Source: Saprospiraceae bacterium UBA7687
Lineage (GTDB): Bacteria > Bacteroidota > Bacteroidia > Chitinophagales > Saprospiraceae
Direction: 5' to 3'
Length of the DNA stretch: 64,000 nucleotides
Assembly: GCA_002482845.1 (NCBI GenBank)
Contig: DLGT01000096.1
Location: 62,001-126,000 of the forward strand
Part shown: piece by piece, positions 52,571 to 61,715 of the stretch
Layout: every line of letters begins with the position of its first letter
Numbering within the stretch: position 1 is the first letter of the stretch
Notes under the pieces: model-generated
The model's database searches: none
The model's input: only the letters and a program-made list of their open reading frames with translations
Told to the model about the DNA's origin: nothing
Translations under genes and position numbers: made by a program

Positions 52571-53146
52571 ATGAAGAATAGAGATAGTATTATAGCAATT
52601 TTAGTATTGATGGCCATAGGTGCTTTTGCAAGATTAATACCACACATGCCTAATTTTACGCCTACCGAAGGTCTAGCTATTTTTGGAGCAGCTTATTTTG
52701 CTAAGAAATATTGGGCAGTTTTAGCAACTGTTGTCATGCTTTACTCATCAGATTTACTTATAAATAACACCATAGCAAGATCATTTTTTACGGAACAAGA
52801 TGGTTTTATTTGGTTTTCTCCATATATGTTTTTTAATCTGCTAGCAGTAGTTTTAACAGTAGCGGTGACTAGTAATCTATTAAAAAAGATCAGTGTAGTC
52901 TCCTTATTTGGGTCTGTTTTAATATCATCTGTTTTGTTTTTTTTAGTGTCTAATTTTGGTGCATGGGCAGAAGGGACGATTCCATATACGAAGGATTTTA
53001 ATGGTTTGATGGCCGCTTATACAGCAGGAGTTCCGTTTTATTATCCATCATTGATAAGTACCTTATTATTCACCACGATATTATTTGGAAGTTTTGAAAT
53101 TTTTAAATTACTTATTTCAAAAAGACAAAAAACTGTCCAAGCCTGA
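52571..53146 (+). CDS. DUF6580 membrane protein, transport S-component-like
   Basis: 191 residues from the ATG at 52571, chosen by promoter position. About five membrane helices. The segment FARLIPHMPNFTPTEGLAIF and GAAYFAKKYW is the family hallmark and resembles substrate-binding S components of ECF vitamin transporters; the closing YTAGVPFYYPSLISTLLFTT is also conserved. The substrate is unknown. Its stop overlaps the start of the longest frame of the next gene by 62 nt, and the two gene types are commonly adjacent in Bacteroidota. Confidence 0.75.
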   Translation: MKNRDSIIAILVLMAIGAFARLIPHMPNFTPTEGLAIFGAAYFAKKYWAVLATVVMLYSSDLLINNTIARSFFTEQDGFIWFSPYMFFNLLAVVLTVAVTSNLLKKISVVSLFGSVLISSVLFFLVSNFGAWAEGTIPYTKDFNGLMAAYTAGVPFYYPSLISTLLFTTILFGSFEIFKLLISKRQKTVQA

Positions 53147-53318
53147 TCCCATACAAGTTACTAAATCCAGTGTGAATGATGTAGCATCATCAACAGAATC
53201 GGATTACTATCTTGAAAATGGATATGTAGTTTTTACAGAATCATACCATAAAAAACGAGGTTATTGTTGTGGTAGTGGATGTAGGCATTGCCCCTTTCCC
53301 AAAGAAATCAACACATAA
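53085..53318 (+). CDS. DUF5522-like small Cys-rich protein
   Basis: Up to 77 residues; the true start could be further downstream because the first 20 codons overlap the previous gene, where the sequence is not conserved-looking. The C-terminal half DYYLENGYVVFTESYHKKRG followed by YCCGSGCRHCPF is the DUF5522 signature with four cysteines and one histidine that probably bind a metal. It may depend on the DUF6580 partner; the biochemical role is unknown. Confidence 0.7.
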   Translation: MEVLKFLNYLFQKDKKLSKPDPIQVTKSSVNDVASSTESDYYLENGYVVFTESYHKKRGYCCGSGCRHCPFPKEINT

Positions 53319-53502
53319 AGTCTGATTAAGAACTTTAGACTAGTTTAATCATGATGTTTATGGTAGAAATAGCTTTAGCATGGTTCTCGAGGTCATTATT
53401 TGGCATATTATGGTCTAAATTTGGTCTATTTTAAAAATAATTATTACTTAATACTGTTTTATAGGAATATTATATTAATTTCGTATTATAATTTTTCAAT
53501 AC

Positions 53503-54003
53503 ATGTCAAAATTAGTTGTTTTCTTTGCTTTTGTGGCTTTTATTTCGAATGATGTAAAGCTTATTGCCCAACAGAAATCTAATACGGAGACACAAATCGC
53601 CACTGTTTTTTATATTGGTGAGAATGAGCGGAATTATGAAAAATTAGTACAGAATTATAATAAATTACTTTTTACGGTTTGTGACAATAATATGGAGCAG
53701 GCTTTTGAATATTGGTCTGTTCTATTAAAAGATATTGAAGACTTTGCATCAAAATCTAACTTGGATCTGAAGGGCGTCAAGCTGTGGATGAATGTTTTTT
53801 GGGCAAAAGATGGTAAAATTGATCATATTGTTTTTTACCCAAAACCAAATTCAAAAAACCTTGATTACGATACGGTGCAAGTCATGCTAAAGAAATTTGT
53901 AGAAACCTATCAATCGCCCATAAAATACTCATCTAAGTTCTCTCATTACGGAAGTGCTGCTTTTCCTGTTTTTAGCAAATCTGTCTCAGGTACTGAAAAA
54001 TAA
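53503..54003 (+). CDS. Exported protein, unknown function
   Basis: 166 residues with signal peptide MSKLVVFFAFVAFISNDVKL. The mature part (VQNYNKLLFTVCDNNMEQAF, MNVFWAKDGKIDHIVFYPKP, VMLKKFVETYQSPIKY) reads like a small alpha/beta domain; similar phrases occur in TonB C-terminal-like proteins but I cannot assign it. It lies 4 nt before the Asp-box lipoprotein, suggesting a two-gene unit. Confidence 0.55.
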   Translation: MSKLVVFFAFVAFISNDVKLIAQQKSNTETQIATVFYIGENERNYEKLVQNYNKLLFTVCDNNMEQAFEYWSVLLKDIEDFASKSNLDLKGVKLWMNVFWAKDGKIDHIVFYPKPNSKNLDYDTVQVMLKKFVETYQSPIKYSSKFSHYGSAAFPVFSKSVSGTEK

Positions 54004-54007
54004 CATC

Positions 54008-54949
54008 ATGAGGCTGATTGCTTATGTGTTATTTCTTTTACTATTTATTTCTTGTAATGATGGTGAGAAACTTTTGAATTACGAAGAAGTAGATACTGCA
54101 ACTTCTGACATACTTTATGATATAGAAATAGATAATAGTGGTCATATAACGATTGCTGGAGGATATGTATGGAGTCGTGGCTTTATGATAGAAACTGACC
54201 AAAATCTTCAAAATTTAGAAAAAGATACCATATCAAATAAGGCTTTGTTTTATATGCTCAAAACTAATGGTGATCAATTCGTCACGGTTGGCACTGATGG
54301 ATATATTTTTTTTAGAGAATCGAGATTAAGACCTTGGGCTTTTTATCGAACTAGCGAATGGGGCATTTTACACCATATTATAAAAACTAAAAATGGCTAC
54401 CTTGCATCAGGTGGAAAATCATACGGCACAGGCTACATACATCATCTTAATACTGACTTTAAAATTGATACTACCCTTCATTTTAAGCATGAAATATCAG
54501 AAGTAAAAGCTATCAAAGATGAAAAGTTAATTTCTGTTGGTTGGGGAAATATCCAAAGATCCGATGATAATGGTATGACATGGCGGACACTTCCTAATGA
54601 AGGTGACTTTTATGCATCAATTATTTTTACTTCTGCACAAAATGGAATTATAATAGGTTATAATGGTGCATTACTAGAGTCAAATGATGGTGGCGATACT
54701 TGGCAAAATAGCTCAGCTGATATATCTAATAATGATTTTAGCTCCTTCAGAAAACTAGTCCAAATAGAAAACGGACCAATTTTTATCACGGGAAACCAAG
54801 GGAAACTTTGGAAAAGCGATGATAAAGGTACTACGTGGCAATATTACCTATTAAACACTACATCTGACATCTATGACATTGCTCGATGTCCTGATGGTGG
54901 TTATATAGCAGTAGGTAGCAATGGTTTTTTAGCCAAATTTGCCTTTTGA
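54008..54949 (+). CDS. Asp-box beta-propeller lipoprotein
   Basis: 313 residues from the ATG at 54008, where a lipoprotein signal starts (MRLIAYVLFLLLFISC, Cys16); the frame extends further upstream into the previous gene without a good signal. Asp-box motifs are SDDNGMTWRTL, SNDGGDTWQNS and SDDKGTTWQYYL, as in the T9SS propeller at 32276 but shorter and lipid-anchored. Probably periplasmic or surface-exposed; binding function inferred. It is convergent with the subtilase gene, only 7 nt apart. Confidence 0.75.
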   Translation: MRLIAYVLFLLLFISCNDGEKLLNYEEVDTATSDILYDIEIDNSGHITIAGGYVWSRGFMIETDQNLQNLEKDTISNKALFYMLKTNGDQFVTVGTDGYIFFRESRLRPWAFYRTSEWGILHHIIKTKNGYLASGGKSYGTGYIHHLNTDFKIDTTLHFKHEISEVKAIKDEKLISVGWGNIQRSDDNGMTWRTLPNEGDFYASIIFTSAQNGIIIGYNGALLESNDGGDTWQNSSADISNNDFSSFRKLVQIENGPIFITGNQGKLWKSDDKGTTWQYYLLNTTSDIYDIARCPDGGYIAVGSNGFLAKFAF

Positions 54950-54956
54950 AATGATT

Positions 54957-56720
54957 TTATTGTTTGATAAATTTTCCATTCCATTGCTTATCTCCACTAA
55001 CTACATGATAGATATACAACCCAGATGGTAAAAACTGAATATCTAAAGTAACCAAGATATGGTCACCGTTTATTCTTTGGCTCGTTACCAATTTACCACT
55101 GCTATCATAGATATTGATATTGTCTACATTTTTATCTGAGTTTTCTAGATGGAAGGTGAGTAAATCACTAGACGGATTAGGGAATATTCTAAGGTTTTCA
55201 TTAGGGTTGCTTTCAGAAGTGGAAGAAACCAATGCCAGAGCCATATTTACGGCAATCAAGGCATTCACACGCCCATAACCGTAGAGCGCATTCGGTATTT
55301 GTTGTCCTGGAAAGTCACCACAATCTACATCTGATGTCAGTGGGAAGGCACTCGCTTCTATGATATCTTCTATTAGGTCCACATTACCTGCAAGCGCGGG
55401 ATTTGCAGAGATCAAGAGTCCTACTAGTCCAGCTACATGTGGTCCTGCCATACTTGTTCCACTAAAGCCAGCAAAATTTCCTCCACGAATCACTGACCTT
55501 ACATTCACACCGGGTGCCGAAACATTGGGTTTTAGTCTAAAACTGCTGTCTATGACTACAGGTCCACGACTACTAAAATTTGCTAAGGTATCTTCACTAT
55601 TAGTGGCTCCCACTGAAAATGATGATTCAAAATAAGCAGGTGGACCCACTACGCTTCCACAACCGTCTCCGCCAGAATTACCAGCAGAAACTACTACCAC
55701 AACTCCTGATGCTTTTAGATTTTTTACGATGTCTTCCATAAGTCCAATATTAGAAGCGTTACAACCTTCTTCTTCAGAGCAAAACCAAGAATTATTTATG
55801 ACGTGTGGTGATTTGCTAGGGTCAGCATTGTTTTCATCAAGATCGTATGGTGCAAGAAACCATTCAAAACATTCCATATATGTAGACGGTTGTCCCCATC
55901 CACGATCCATATTTCTACAAGCAATCCATTTTGCTGCTGGAGCTACACCTATACTGTTTTCGTCATCTTCACCTACCATAGTTCCCATTGTGTGTGTACC
56001 ATGATTATTGTCATCACAAGGTGTTTTGGTGGCGTATCCACAAGGGTTTAGCAATGTATCTGGAAAATTTGGACTATTAGATTTTATTGCATCGTGCCAA
56101 TGGTAGTTATGGTCTACAGTCAAACTGTCTACATAACCCTTGTATTTTGATTTTAATGGACTTAAGTCCCATTCATAACCTGTGTCTTGACCAGCGATGA
56201 CCACACCTTGCCCCCGGAAACCAAGAAGCCATACGCTATCTGCTTTTATCTTTTTTATACCCCATTCAGGATCTGCATTTCTGCTACCAACATTTGTTTT
56301 TTCTATGGTGTAATCCAGCATTCGAAATGGTGCGTTGTCAATTATTTTTTCCACATCGTCACGTTTTGCTATCATGACCATAGTGTTTTTGTCAGAAATA
56401 ACCTTAATCGCATTAGTTACATAAAATGACTGAAAGCTAAGGTTGTTTTGCTTAAGAATATTGATGATGGGGCTTTGAGTGGTTTTAGCATGTATTAATA
56501 GACTATTATAAACATGGGCTGCTTTTTCGTTTTTTGTTTTGAAAGCAAGGGGGCTATCAAATGACTTTCTGTTTTTTAGCAATATGACATATTCAGCTGT
56601 TACTTTCTGATCATATTTGGTCATCAAAGACTTATCTATTTTAGTGAGATAGTCATCGTTTGCCATCAAATTTATAGAATTAACTATTGTGATCACTAAA
56701 AAAAGAACAAAACGCATCAT
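54957..56720 (-). CDS. Subtilisin-like (S8) peptidase with T9SS type A sorting domain
   Basis: 587 residues with signal peptide (MMRFVLFLVITIVNSINLMA). The propeptide lies before about 150. The catalytic triad is Asp179 (VVIAGQDTGYEW), His240 (NNHGTHTMGTMVG) and Ser423 (GTSMAGPHVAG), with the oxyanion Asn348 in SAGNSG. The C-terminal IFPNPSSDLLTFHLENSDKN and LPSGLYIYHVV form a type A sorting domain for T9SS export. It is a secreted endopeptidase, probably for nutrient proteins. A minus-strand box TACATTTG at 56763-56756 drives it. Confidence 0.9.
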   Translation of the reverse strand: MMRFVLFLVITIVNSINLMANDDYLTKIDKSLMTKYDQKVTAEYVILLKNRKSFDSPLAFKTKNEKAAHVYNSLLIHAKTTQSPIINILKQNNLSFQSFYVTNAIKVISDKNTMVMIAKRDDVEKIIDNAPFRMLDYTIEKTNVGSRNADPEWGIKKIKADSVWLLGFRGQGVVIAGQDTGYEWDLSPLKSKYKGYVDSLTVDHNYHWHDAIKSNSPNFPDTLLNPCGYATKTPCDDNNHGTHTMGTMVGEDDENSIGVAPAAKWIACRNMDRGWGQPSTYMECFEWFLAPYDLDENNADPSKSPHVINNSWFCSEEEGCNASNIGLMEDIVKNLKASGVVVVVSAGNSGGDGCGSVVGPPAYFESSFSVGATNSEDTLANFSSRGPVVIDSSFRLKPNVSAPGVNVRSVIRGGNFAGFSGTSMAGPHVAGLVGLLISANPALAGNVDLIEDIIEASAFPLTSDVDCGDFPGQQIPNALYGYGRVNALIAVNMALALVSSTSESNPNENLRIFPNPSSDLLTFHLENSDKNVDNINIYDSSGKLVTSQRINGDHILVTLDIQFLPSGLYIYHVVSGDKQWNGKFIKQ

Positions 56721-56755
56721 TTTATTGAATTTAATTAAGATATAGAAATATAAAA

Positions 56756-56763
56756 CAAATGTA
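56756..56763 (-). promoter_or_regulatory. -7 promoter box of the subtilase gene
   Basis: TACATTTG on the minus strand fits TAnnTTTG, with a 31-nt leader to the ATG. Confidence 0.55.
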
Positions 56764-56868
56764 GGAAAACCTTATCTCTTACTGCAGTCAAAACAACATT
56801 TAAGTCAAAAATAAGTTAAAGAATTTTGAAAAATGTTCCAAACTTCGGTTTTTAGTTTGAATTTATCT

Positions 56869-56876
56869 TATTTTTG
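56869..56876 (+). promoter_or_regulatory. -7 promoter box of lspA
   Basis: TATTTTTG fits the consensus. The TTG at 56874 that opens the longest frame lies inside this box, so translation must start downstream, at GTG 56898. Confidence 0.6.
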
Positions 56877-56897
56877 CACCTTAAAATAAATATTTTA

Positions 56898-57554
56898 GTG
56901 AAGAAGAGCACAGCAGTCATTCTTACCATTTTGATAGTTTTGATCATCGATCAAGCATTAAAAATATATACAAAAACCAATATCCTATACGGTGATGGTT
57001 TTGATATGTTAGGATTGTCATGGGCAAAAATACATTTTATTGAGAATGATGGAATGGCTTTTGGACTTAGTTTCGGTGGTGTAACAGGAAAATACATCTT
57101 GAGTATATTCCGAATCATCATGGCTGCTTTTTTACTTTATATTTTGAAGAATTTGCTAGATCAAAATGAGACTTATGGTTTAATCATTAGTTTCGGATTG
57201 ATCATTGCTGGTGCTGTAGGCAATATAATTGATTGTGCTTTTTACGGTTTAATATTCTCTGAATCATTTTTTCATGGAGGACTTGCTACCATGTTCCCGT
57301 CAGAAGGTGGTTACGGTAGTTTTTTAACTGGTAAAGTTGTCGATATGTTGTATTTCCCTATGGTAGATACTATTTTACCTGAATGGATACCTATTTGGGG
57401 CGGCGAACGTTTTGAGTTTTTTAGACCAGTATTTAATATTGCGGATTCTGCGATTACAGTTGGTGTTGTTTCCATTTTATTGTTCCACAGAAGATTTTTT
57501 AATACAAATGAAAAAACGAAGGATGTGAACGAACAAGTTGCAATACAAGATTAA
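56898..57554 (+). CDS. lspA: Lipoprotein signal peptidase II
   Basis: 218 residues from the GTG at 56898, chosen by promoter position. Four membrane helices. Conserved LspA parts: IDQALKIYTKTNI, the IHFIENDGMAFGLSFG loop, GAVGNIIDCAFYGL with the first catalytic Asp, and FNIADSAITVGVV with the second. The enzyme cleaves signal peptides of prolipoproteins before the lipidated Cys, serving the several lipoproteins in this window. The long loop between helices (about 130-180, MFPSEGGYGSFLTGKVVDML) is a Bacteroidota feature. Confidence 0.9.
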   Translation: MKKSTAVILTILIVLIIDQALKIYTKTNILYGDGFDMLGLSWAKIHFIENDGMAFGLSFGGVTGKYILSIFRIIMAAFLLYILKNLLDQNETYGLIISFGLIIAGAVGNIIDCAFYGLIFSESFFHGGLATMFPSEGGYGSFLTGKVVDMLYFPMVDTILPEWIPIWGGERFEFFRPVFNIADSAITVGVVSILLFHRRFFNTNEKTKDVNEQVAIQD

Positions 57555-57638
57555 GATCGTCAGTTCTTTTCAATTTTATATAAAATCAACTGACAGCTTT
57601 TTTTTTAAGTAAGAATTACAATCATAGGAAAAAAATAG

Positions 57639-57646
57639 TACTTTTG
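57639..57646 (+). promoter_or_regulatory. -7 promoter box of recQ
   Basis: TACTTTTG; the TTG start of the longest frame (57644) falls inside it, so the ATG at 57665 is used. Confidence 0.55.
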
Positions 57647-57664
57647 GTTTTGAATGTATGGGAA

Positions 57665-59809
57665 ATGGAAAAAATAGAAGAAAGAAAATTAACATTATTA
57701 AAAGATGTTTGGGGTTATACCACCTTTAGGACAGATCAAAGCAAGATCATTGATAATGTTTTGGCAGGTCAAGATACACTTGTCATTATGCCTACTGGCG
57801 GAGGAAAGTCTTTGTGTTTTCAGTTGCCAGCATTGCTGTTTTCAGGACTTACAGTAGTCGTATCTCCACTTATCGCTTTAATGAATGATCAAGTCCAAGC
57901 TTTAAAAATATCTGGTGTCAAAGTAGCTACTATACATTCTAATTTGTCCGCATCTGAACTTGCAAAGGTCGAATCCGAACTTATAAGGGGAGAAATTAAG
58001 CTGCTTTACATTTCTCCAGAACGTATTAATTCTTCAGGTTTTAGTGCCTTTTTGCAGAGATTAAATGTAAATTTGTTTGCCATAGATGAAGCGCATTGTG
58101 TATCAGTTTGGGGTAATGATTTTAGACCAGACTATGTACTTTTAAATAAAATAAGGGATCAATTTTCGCTTGTCCCATTTATTGCACTTACAGCTACAGC
58201 TGACGACGCCACTCAAAAAGACATTTGTAATCAGTTGCATCTTAAGGCTCCTACAACTTTTGTGTCTAGTTTTGAAAGAAAAAATATTACTACAGAAGCA
58301 AGGCCAGCAGAACAGAAGTTTAAACAAATCGTTGAGTTTCTATTAAAAGTACAGAATCAATCTGGCATTATATATTGTCTAAGTAGAAAAGAGACAGAAA
58401 AAATGTCACTCAAGCTAAGGCAAAATGGGTTTAATTGTGATTTTTACCACGCAGGAATGGAACCTGACGATCGAAAGAGAGTGCAACAAGAATTTCAAGA
58501 TGATAAATTGCAGTTCATTTGTGCTACCATAGCTTTTGGGATGGGTATCGATAAAAGTAATATTAGGTGGATCATTCATCACGCGATGCCCAAAAACCTG
58601 GAAGGTTATTATCAGGAGATTGGTAGGGCAGGGCGTGATGGCACACCTGCAAAAGCTCTTTTGTTTTATAGTTGGGGAGACTATGTCATGCTCAAAAAGT
58701 TTATCGACGATAGCCCAGCAACAGAGACTTTTAAAGCTGTCCAATACGCTAAACTAGACAGAATGTGGGAGTTCGCTTCGGCGAATGAATGTAGAACAAA
58801 TTTGGTACTCAATTATTTTGGCGAATTCAGATCTGAACCTTGTATGCATTGTGACAACTGTATTTCACCACCCAAAAGTATCGATGCGACGGTAACAGCT
58901 CAAAAAGCATTATCGGCAGTGATCAGATGTAACGAAAAAGTCGGTCTAAATTTGTTAATTGAGATTCTAAGAGGATCTTATAGGGCAGAGGTAAGAGAAG
59001 GCGGGTATGACCAAATTAAAACTTTCGGTCAAGGCAAAGATATTACTTTTATAAATTGGAAAATATACATTACTCAGCTGATAAATCAAGGTTATCTTAG
59101 AATCGATTACACTGATCATTTTAAGCTCAAAACTACACCCTTGACAAAATCGGTTCTTTTTGAAGGGAAAAAGGTCAGGCTCGTAGACCTTACTTACACA
59201 GATTTAGTAGTAGAAAAGGAAAAACCAAAACAAAAAACACTGTTATTAGAAGACGAATTAATAAAAAGGCTAAAAGAATGGCGTTCGGACTTAGCTCGAC
59301 AGAAACAGGTGCCAGCATATGTTATTTTTAGTGATAAAGTGTTTGAGAATATTGCTCATGCAAAGCCTACAAATATGGCAGATCTATTAAATATAGAAGG
59401 TATAGGAAAAGTCAAAATGGAACAATATGGTAAAGATATTCTTGCCATTATTCAGGGTTTTCTTACGTCTCAAGATATAGTTAAGAACGTAAAAGGCCAG
59501 ACTTATCTAGAGACATTACAATATTATAAAGAAGGTTTGACACCTGCTGAAATTGCAAAGAAACGCGATATGTCTGAAACCACCATTTATTCCCATTTTG
59601 CATATCTTTACACAAAAGACGAACCTATTGATCTCTCAAAATATATTTCGTCAGCTGAAGTTAATCTAGTGGAAAAAGCATGGCAGAAAGCAGGTCAAGA
59701 AATGGCATTGGCAGCTATAGCTGAGCATCTTACCGAACCTATGGAATTTCATAAGATAAGATTGTCTTTGGCTGTAATTGTAAAGAAGATAAAAAAAGGA
59801 AAAGAGTAG
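57665..59809 (+). CDS. recQ: ATP-dependent DNA helicase RecQ
   Basis: 714 residues from the ATG at 57665. Walker A is MPTGGGKSLCFQLP (about 42-55), Walker B/DEAH is AIDEAHCVSVWG (about 139-150), motif VI is YYQEIGRAGRDG, the zinc site is CRTNLVLNYFG through CMHCDNC, then the RQC winged-helix region, an HRDC domain (IFSDKVFENIAHAKPTNMAD), and a C-terminal HTH (GLTPAEIAKKRDMSETTIYS). It unwinds DNA for recombination and fork repair. The HTH extension is typical of Bacteroidota RecQ. It forms a single-gene unit. Confidence 0.93.
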   Translation: MEKIEERKLTLLKDVWGYTTFRTDQSKIIDNVLAGQDTLVIMPTGGGKSLCFQLPALLFSGLTVVVSPLIALMNDQVQALKISGVKVATIHSNLSASELAKVESELIRGEIKLLYISPERINSSGFSAFLQRLNVNLFAIDEAHCVSVWGNDFRPDYVLLNKIRDQFSLVPFIALTATADDATQKDICNQLHLKAPTTFVSSFERKNITTEARPAEQKFKQIVEFLLKVQNQSGIIYCLSRKETEKMSLKLRQNGFNCDFYHAGMEPDDRKRVQQEFQDDKLQFICATIAFGMGIDKSNIRWIIHHAMPKNLEGYYQEIGRAGRDGTPAKALLFYSWGDYVMLKKFIDDSPATETFKAVQYAKLDRMWEFASANECRTNLVLNYFGEFRSEPCMHCDNCISPPKSIDATVTAQKALSAVIRCNEKVGLNLLIEILRGSYRAEVREGGYDQIKTFGQGKDITFINWKIYITQLINQGYLRIDYTDHFKLKTTPLTKSVLFEGKKVRLVDLTYTDLVVEKEKPKQKTLLLEDELIKRLKEWRSDLARQKQVPAYVIFSDKVFENIAHAKPTNMADLLNIEGIGKVKMEQYGKDILAIIQGFLTSQDIVKNVKGQTYLETLQYYKEGLTPAEIAKKRDMSETTIYSHFAYLYTKDEPIDLSKYISSAEVNLVEKAWQKAGQEMALAAIAEHLTEPMEFHKIRLSLAVIVKKIKKGKE

Positions 59810-59986
59810 CTTTAGATGTAATTAAAGTTAGAATTACCAATTGTATGGATATTATATATAATTTGGTTTATGAAAGTAATTTACTTTTAACCATAAATAC
59901 AGCGCTATTCCTACTTTTTAAGAAAAGAAGGTTATCTAAGTAATGATGATTAATTTTTATTTTGTACTTAAAAACATACAAACTAC

Positions 59987-60023
59987 TTGACAATTACGCA
60001 AAATGTCGTTATATTTGTGTCAA
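59987..60023 (+). promoter_or_regulatory. Toxin-antitoxin promoter with inverted-repeat operator
   Basis: A complete Bacteroidota promoter: TTG at 59987 (-33), 20 bp, then TATATTTG (60010-60017). Arms TTGACA (59987-59992) and TGTCAA (60018-60023) flank it, so the Xre antitoxin could bind and repress. The longest open frame starts at TTG-like codons inside this promoter, so the ATG at 60035 is used. Confidence 0.6.
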
Positions 60024-60034
60024 ATAACATCTTT

Positions 60035-60499
60035 ATGAAAAAATATAAAGACATATCCAAAGATTCGTATCTAGTCAATGAGCCTGCAGCAGCATACCTA
60101 ATCAGTACACAATCTACTGATTATCAGGGAGCTGATCTTAAGGTGATTCGTCACGCTCGAGAAGGCATAAAGATTGGATATTTGCTACAGTTGAGTGACT
60201 TAATGGGGCTTACTCAGGTTGAGATTTGCAAGATTTTACATATCTCTTTACGCACTTTACAAAGATATGAACTTGACTTTATACTAGATTCAGACGCTTC
60301 ATCAAAGGTCATTCAGCTTGGTATGTTGCATCGAAGAGGGATAGATGTATTTGGAGATACTATTGGTTTTAATCAATGGCTAAAGGCTCCTATGTCATCT
60401 TTAGAAGGCAAGGCTCCTTTAGATTATTTAGACACACCATTTGGATTTCAGCTTATTAATCAGATTCTAGGTCGGATAGAGCATGGTGTTTTTGCATGA
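60035..60499 (+). CDS. Xre/MbcA/ParS-type antitoxin
   Basis: 154 residues from the ATG at 60035. An HTH (LSDLMGLTQVEICKILHISL, RTLQRYE) is followed by the ParS/MbcA toxin-binding domain (SKVIQLGMLHRRGIDVFGDT, FNQWLKAPMSSLEGKAPLDY, LDTPFGFQLINQILGRIEHG). It neutralises the RES toxin encoded next, whose ATG overlaps its stop by 4 nt (ATGA), and probably represses the operon. Length and architecture are standard for this type II pair. Confidence 0.9.
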   Translation: MKKYKDISKDSYLVNEPAAAYLISTQSTDYQGADLKVIRHAREGIKIGYLLQLSDLMGLTQVEICKILHISLRTLQRYELDFILDSDASSKVIQLGMLHRRGIDVFGDTIGFNQWLKAPMSSLEGKAPLDYLDTPFGFQLINQILGRIEHGVFA

Positions 60500-60957
60500 A
60501 AAGAGTGTATCGTATCATAAGGAGCAAATACAAAGACGACTTGTCAGGAGAAGGTGCGAGAATATATGGTGGACGGTGGAATAGACCAGGAGTAGCCGCG
60601 TTGTATACGAGTGAAGCGAGATCATTGGCTTTGCTGGAGTTAATTGTTCATTTTAATAGTGCAGCTGCTCTAAACATGGATTATGTATTTATTTCTCTAG
60701 AAATAGATGAATCATTTATAGAGAATATCCATCTAAAAGACCTACCAAAAGATTTTATTTCATTCAACAATTCAAAGCTTTGGGCAATCACAGAAAATCT
60801 GTTTTTAAAAAAAGACAAGTTTGCCATCAGAGTGCCAAGTGTGTTAGTACCGAACGAATTTAATATTATTATCAATCCACATCATCAACAAGCGGAGTTT
60901 TTGAAAGTTCTGGAAATAGAAGATGCGGTATTAGATAAGCGTCTTGTGAAATTTTAA
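60496..60957 (+). CDS. RES-domain toxin
   Basis: 153 residues forming one RES domain, named for conserved Arg, Glu and Ser: YGGRWNRPGVAALYTSEARS and ALLELIVHFN hold the motif residues; the closing part LVPNEFNIIINPHHQQAEFL is also conserved. RES toxins degrade NAD+ by phosphorolysis or hydrolysis and stop growth. It is translationally coupled to the Xre antitoxin through ATGA. Toxicity in this organism is inferred from the family. Confidence 0.9.
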   Translation: MKRVYRIIRSKYKDDLSGEGARIYGGRWNRPGVAALYTSEARSLALLELIVHFNSAAALNMDYVFISLEIDESFIENIHLKDLPKDFISFNNSKLWAITENLFLKKDKFAIRVPSVLVPNEFNIIINPHHQQAEFLKVLEIEDAVLDKRLVKF

Positions 60958-61012
60958 GATTGACATCTACGTAGCTTTATTATCTTTACAGTTCATTATT
61001 AATATTTTCACC

Positions 61013-61714
61013 ATGCCTACACCACATATTGAAGCACAGTTAGGAGAGATTGCGGAGACTATTCTTCTTCCTGGAGACCCACTCAGAGCAAAATATATAG
61101 CTGAAAATTTCCTAACAGATTGTGTCCAATTCAATAAAGTGCGTAACATGTTTGGTTATACAGGATATTATGAAGGTAAAAAAGTATCTGTAATGGGAAC
61201 AGGAATGGGCATGCCTTCCATGGGTATTTATGCCTATGAATTAATCAAGTTTTATGGTGTCAAAAGACTTATTAGAGTTGGTTCTGCAGGTTCTATACAG
61301 TCACAAATTAAAATTAAAGACATCGTTATTGCGCAAGGAGCATCTACAAATTCAAGTTTTAGTCATCAGTTCAAAGTGGATGGACAGATTGCTGCATTAT
61401 CGGATTATCATTTGTTAGCATCAGCTGTAAACTCAGCTCAAAAGAATGCACTTCCTTTTCATATTGGGAATTTATTGACGACCGATAATTTTTATAACTT
61501 TGGTAGGGATGATTGGCAACCTTGGGCGAATATGGGCGTGAGCTGTCTTGAAATGGAAGGATATGCACTACTACTTACGGCTATGTCTCTTAAAGCATCA
61601 GCGTTAGTGATGTGTACAATATCTGATTCATTGATTACAGAAGAAGCTATGACGAGTCAAGAAAGGTTAGAGTCTTTTCATGAGATGATCACCCTTGCCC
61701 TTGATATTGTATGA
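61013..61714 (+). CDS. deoD: Purine nucleoside phosphorylase, DeoD type
   Basis: 233 residues, family length. Start TPHIEAQLGEIAETILLPGD and PLRAKYIAENFLTD are typical; the phosphate site is GTGMGMPSMGIYAYEL, followed by LIRVGSAGSIQ; the base site is in SCLEMEGYALLLTA, and CTISDSL carries the Asp that protonates the base. It splits purine (deoxy)nucleosides to base and (deoxy)ribose-1-phosphate for salvage. An imperfect box TATCTTTA lies at 60981. It converges on pnuC with 1 nt between the stops. Confidence 0.92.
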   Translation: MPTPHIEAQLGEIAETILLPGDPLRAKYIAENFLTDCVQFNKVRNMFGYTGYYEGKKVSVMGTGMGMPSMGIYAYELIKFYGVKRLIRVGSAGSIQSQIKIKDIVIAQGASTNSSFSHQFKVDGQIAALSDYHLLASAVNSAQKNALPFHIGNLLTTDNFYNFGRDDWQPWANMGVSCLEMEGYALLLTAMSLKASALVMCTISDSLITEEAMTSQERLESFHEMITLALDIV

Positions 61715-61715
61715 A

